Part shown: positions 62,271-64,000 of the stretch, in pieces | Numbering within the stretch: position 1 is the stretch's first letter | Layout of the letters: every line of letters starts with the position of its first letter | DNA from: Cymbidium sinense | Taxonomy: Eukaryota > Streptophyta > Magnoliopsida > Asparagales > Orchidaceae | DNA: 64,000 bases | NCBI GenBank assembly: GCA_021442155.1 | Contig: CM038225.1 | Location: forward strand, 79,062,925 to 79,126,924 | Reading direction: 5' to 3' | Notes under the pieces: generated by a model | Told to the model about the DNA's origin: nothing | The model's database searches: none | The model's input: the letters and a program-made list of their open reading frames with translations, nothing else | Position numbers and translations under genes: made by a program

Positions 62271-64000
62271 ATGAGTTTGACCTATGCTCTAGAAAAGGTG
62301 AGGTAATCCTTCTATGAAGGCCCTCCTTAAGGCTTTTACTTGTAATTTCTCAAAGGTTAGTTGGTCTAGATACATTATAACTAAACAAATTTCTTGTACC
62401 CAACTTGTTCCCTTTACTATTCTCATTCAGAAGCTTTCAATCACATCTTCTTTGAAAACAATTTTTTTTAATGTAATTCTTAAAGGTTAGCTTTCCTAGA
62501 CTTCTACTTGGCTTCTTACTTAGCCCCACACTTTTACAAATTTTAGAAATTGATAGAATCTTTAAGAAACTCAAAAAAATTTCACCTCATTATAATCCAT
62601 TGAATTATTTTGATCATGGGATTTTGAGGATTAGCATATCCATCCTCAAAATAAATATGAGAGCTTTGACTCATGGTTGAGTCAAAATTATTTACCTCCT
62701 ATTATCCTATTTAGTTCTAGCCCAGGTGACTACCCCATTCAATCAAATTGTTCAATCATACTAAGAATTCAAGCTTAAGATTTCCAAGCATGATTACAAA
62801 TGAACTAAGCACTAGAACCCCTAAGATATATTCATGTTTGACTATAGAGAAAGAAAAAAAAATCAAACCTAGTCTAATCTATATCAACCCTAGGTTAAGA
62901 TTAAATTCAAATTTCATGGTCTTCTCATGGACCACTCTAATATAAGTAATGAATATGTTCATATAATAAAAATATTTTTATAATATTGGGTTCAAGGCTA
63001 ATTGCATTCAAGTCAACCAAATTAACTCAAATTGATTAATATGACCAAATTGGCTTTAACCTTCAAATTGGTTGAACCTATTAGCTGTATGGGCTCTCTT
63101 ACATTTCTTAAACATGATTCAAATGTCAATTGGTCCATTTACCACTTGTTCCAAACCCAATTGGCTAAATAAAGTATTTTCATCCATTAAAGATGCAACT
63201 ATCTTTGGTGGTTGAATGATTCAAATTAATCATGATATCCAATCAAATTCTATGGGGATTATAGCCAAGGATGCAATTAACATATGCTTATTTCAACTCA
63301 CATAGATTTGACCCTCCATGGTGGTCAATTTGACAAAATAGGTCAAAGTGTTCACTTTTTAGGCCCAAATGAGAATACACATGTTTATGATGGAATTAAG
63401 TCCATCAAATGAGCTAATTAGTTTAAAACCTTGAGGGTTATTTTAGAAAATAAAATGTCTGGCAGTTTCAACTGCTAGGACACCTTGTCATATTATGCAT
63501 GTTTAAGGGGCTTTGAGCATTTATATATATATATATATATATATATTGTAAATGGCACTTGCAATAAAATTTTATTATATTTAAACATTAAATATTCATA
63601 TTTTACATCACAATAAAATCACAACATTGCCCCTTTTTAAGCATGATTATTTGCAAAAAAATATTATTAGTCTAATCATAGATAAAAATTTATAAACATC
63701 ACAAAATTATTCTAACTCAACATCACATGATTAACTTAAAATAATCATCACATCATAACATCACATAATATCCCATCATAAACATCACAAAAATCAGAAC
63801 TAGTCATTCTTAACCTACGGGTCTAAAGGGGTGTGTTCCTAAAAAGCAATCTAATTTATGTTAATTTATGTGGGTGTTTGCTTATTAGGCTTTAAATTTC
63901 ATTTCAATTTTATTGGTTTTGGATCAAGTGTTTAATTTAACTAGGGGCAATTTTAATTTGAGTGATTAGTGTTTTAAAACATATTTATTTAAATTTTATT
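62271..64000. other. Non-coding repeat DNA at the right edge
   Basis: Contains words such as aagtcaaccaaattaactcaaattg and gaccaaattggc that resemble the 46800-47650 block, plus a (TA)n at 63522-63546. No protein similarity. The window cuts it off. Confidence 0.4.

Overview
This window is nuclear DNA of a flowering plant. It is AT-rich and dominated by transposable-element remains, with many (TA)n, (GA)n and (TAA)n microsatellites. There is only one gene that looks intact: a small three-exon gene at 59706-60474 for a heavy-metal-associated (HMA) isoprenylated protein. Nothing indicates bacterial or organellar DNA. The species cannot be named from the sequence; the repeat families are general to seed plants.

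Layout. 1-6350: non-coding repeats and a decayed Ty3/gypsy relic (plus strand) ending in an integrase C-terminus, a purine tract and an LTR-like tail. 6390-12880: a decayed Ty1/copia element on the minus strand with every domain recognisable in order. 14435-15870: a LINE reverse-transcriptase relic interrupted by microsatellites. 19610-20711: a multiply broken paralogue of the HMA gene. 22067-28780: a Mutator-like element (MULE) with a decayed FAR1-type transposase between two long inverted arms made of tandem repeats; it interrupts the 3' flank of the broken HMA copy. 31841-31954: a long (TA)n inside a palindrome. 32350-32620: a fragment of an ABCB transporter exon. 34452-44950: a full-length but decayed Ty3/gypsy element (minus strand, Tat-like) with two LTRs, primer-binding site and purine tract, plus an unusual 3' internal region holding a plus-strand TATA box, a 90-bp tandem array and a decayed antisense open frame. 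44951-52300: long non-coding repeat DNA with a ~177-bp tandem array and a dense TTGACC-rich block. 54300-54690: trinucleotide repeats. 55936-56860: two related MITE-like copies side by side. 57980-58300: a PIF/Harbinger transposase fragment. 59706-60474: the intact HMA gene. 60500-64000: its 3' flank and more AT-rich repeat DNA.

The two HMA copies share exon structure and also downstream non-coding sequence, so they come from a segmental or dispersed duplication. One copy degenerated and received the MULE insertion; the other kept its frame, CxxC motif and C-terminal CaaX box. The rest of the window is best read as layers of transposon insertion and decay.
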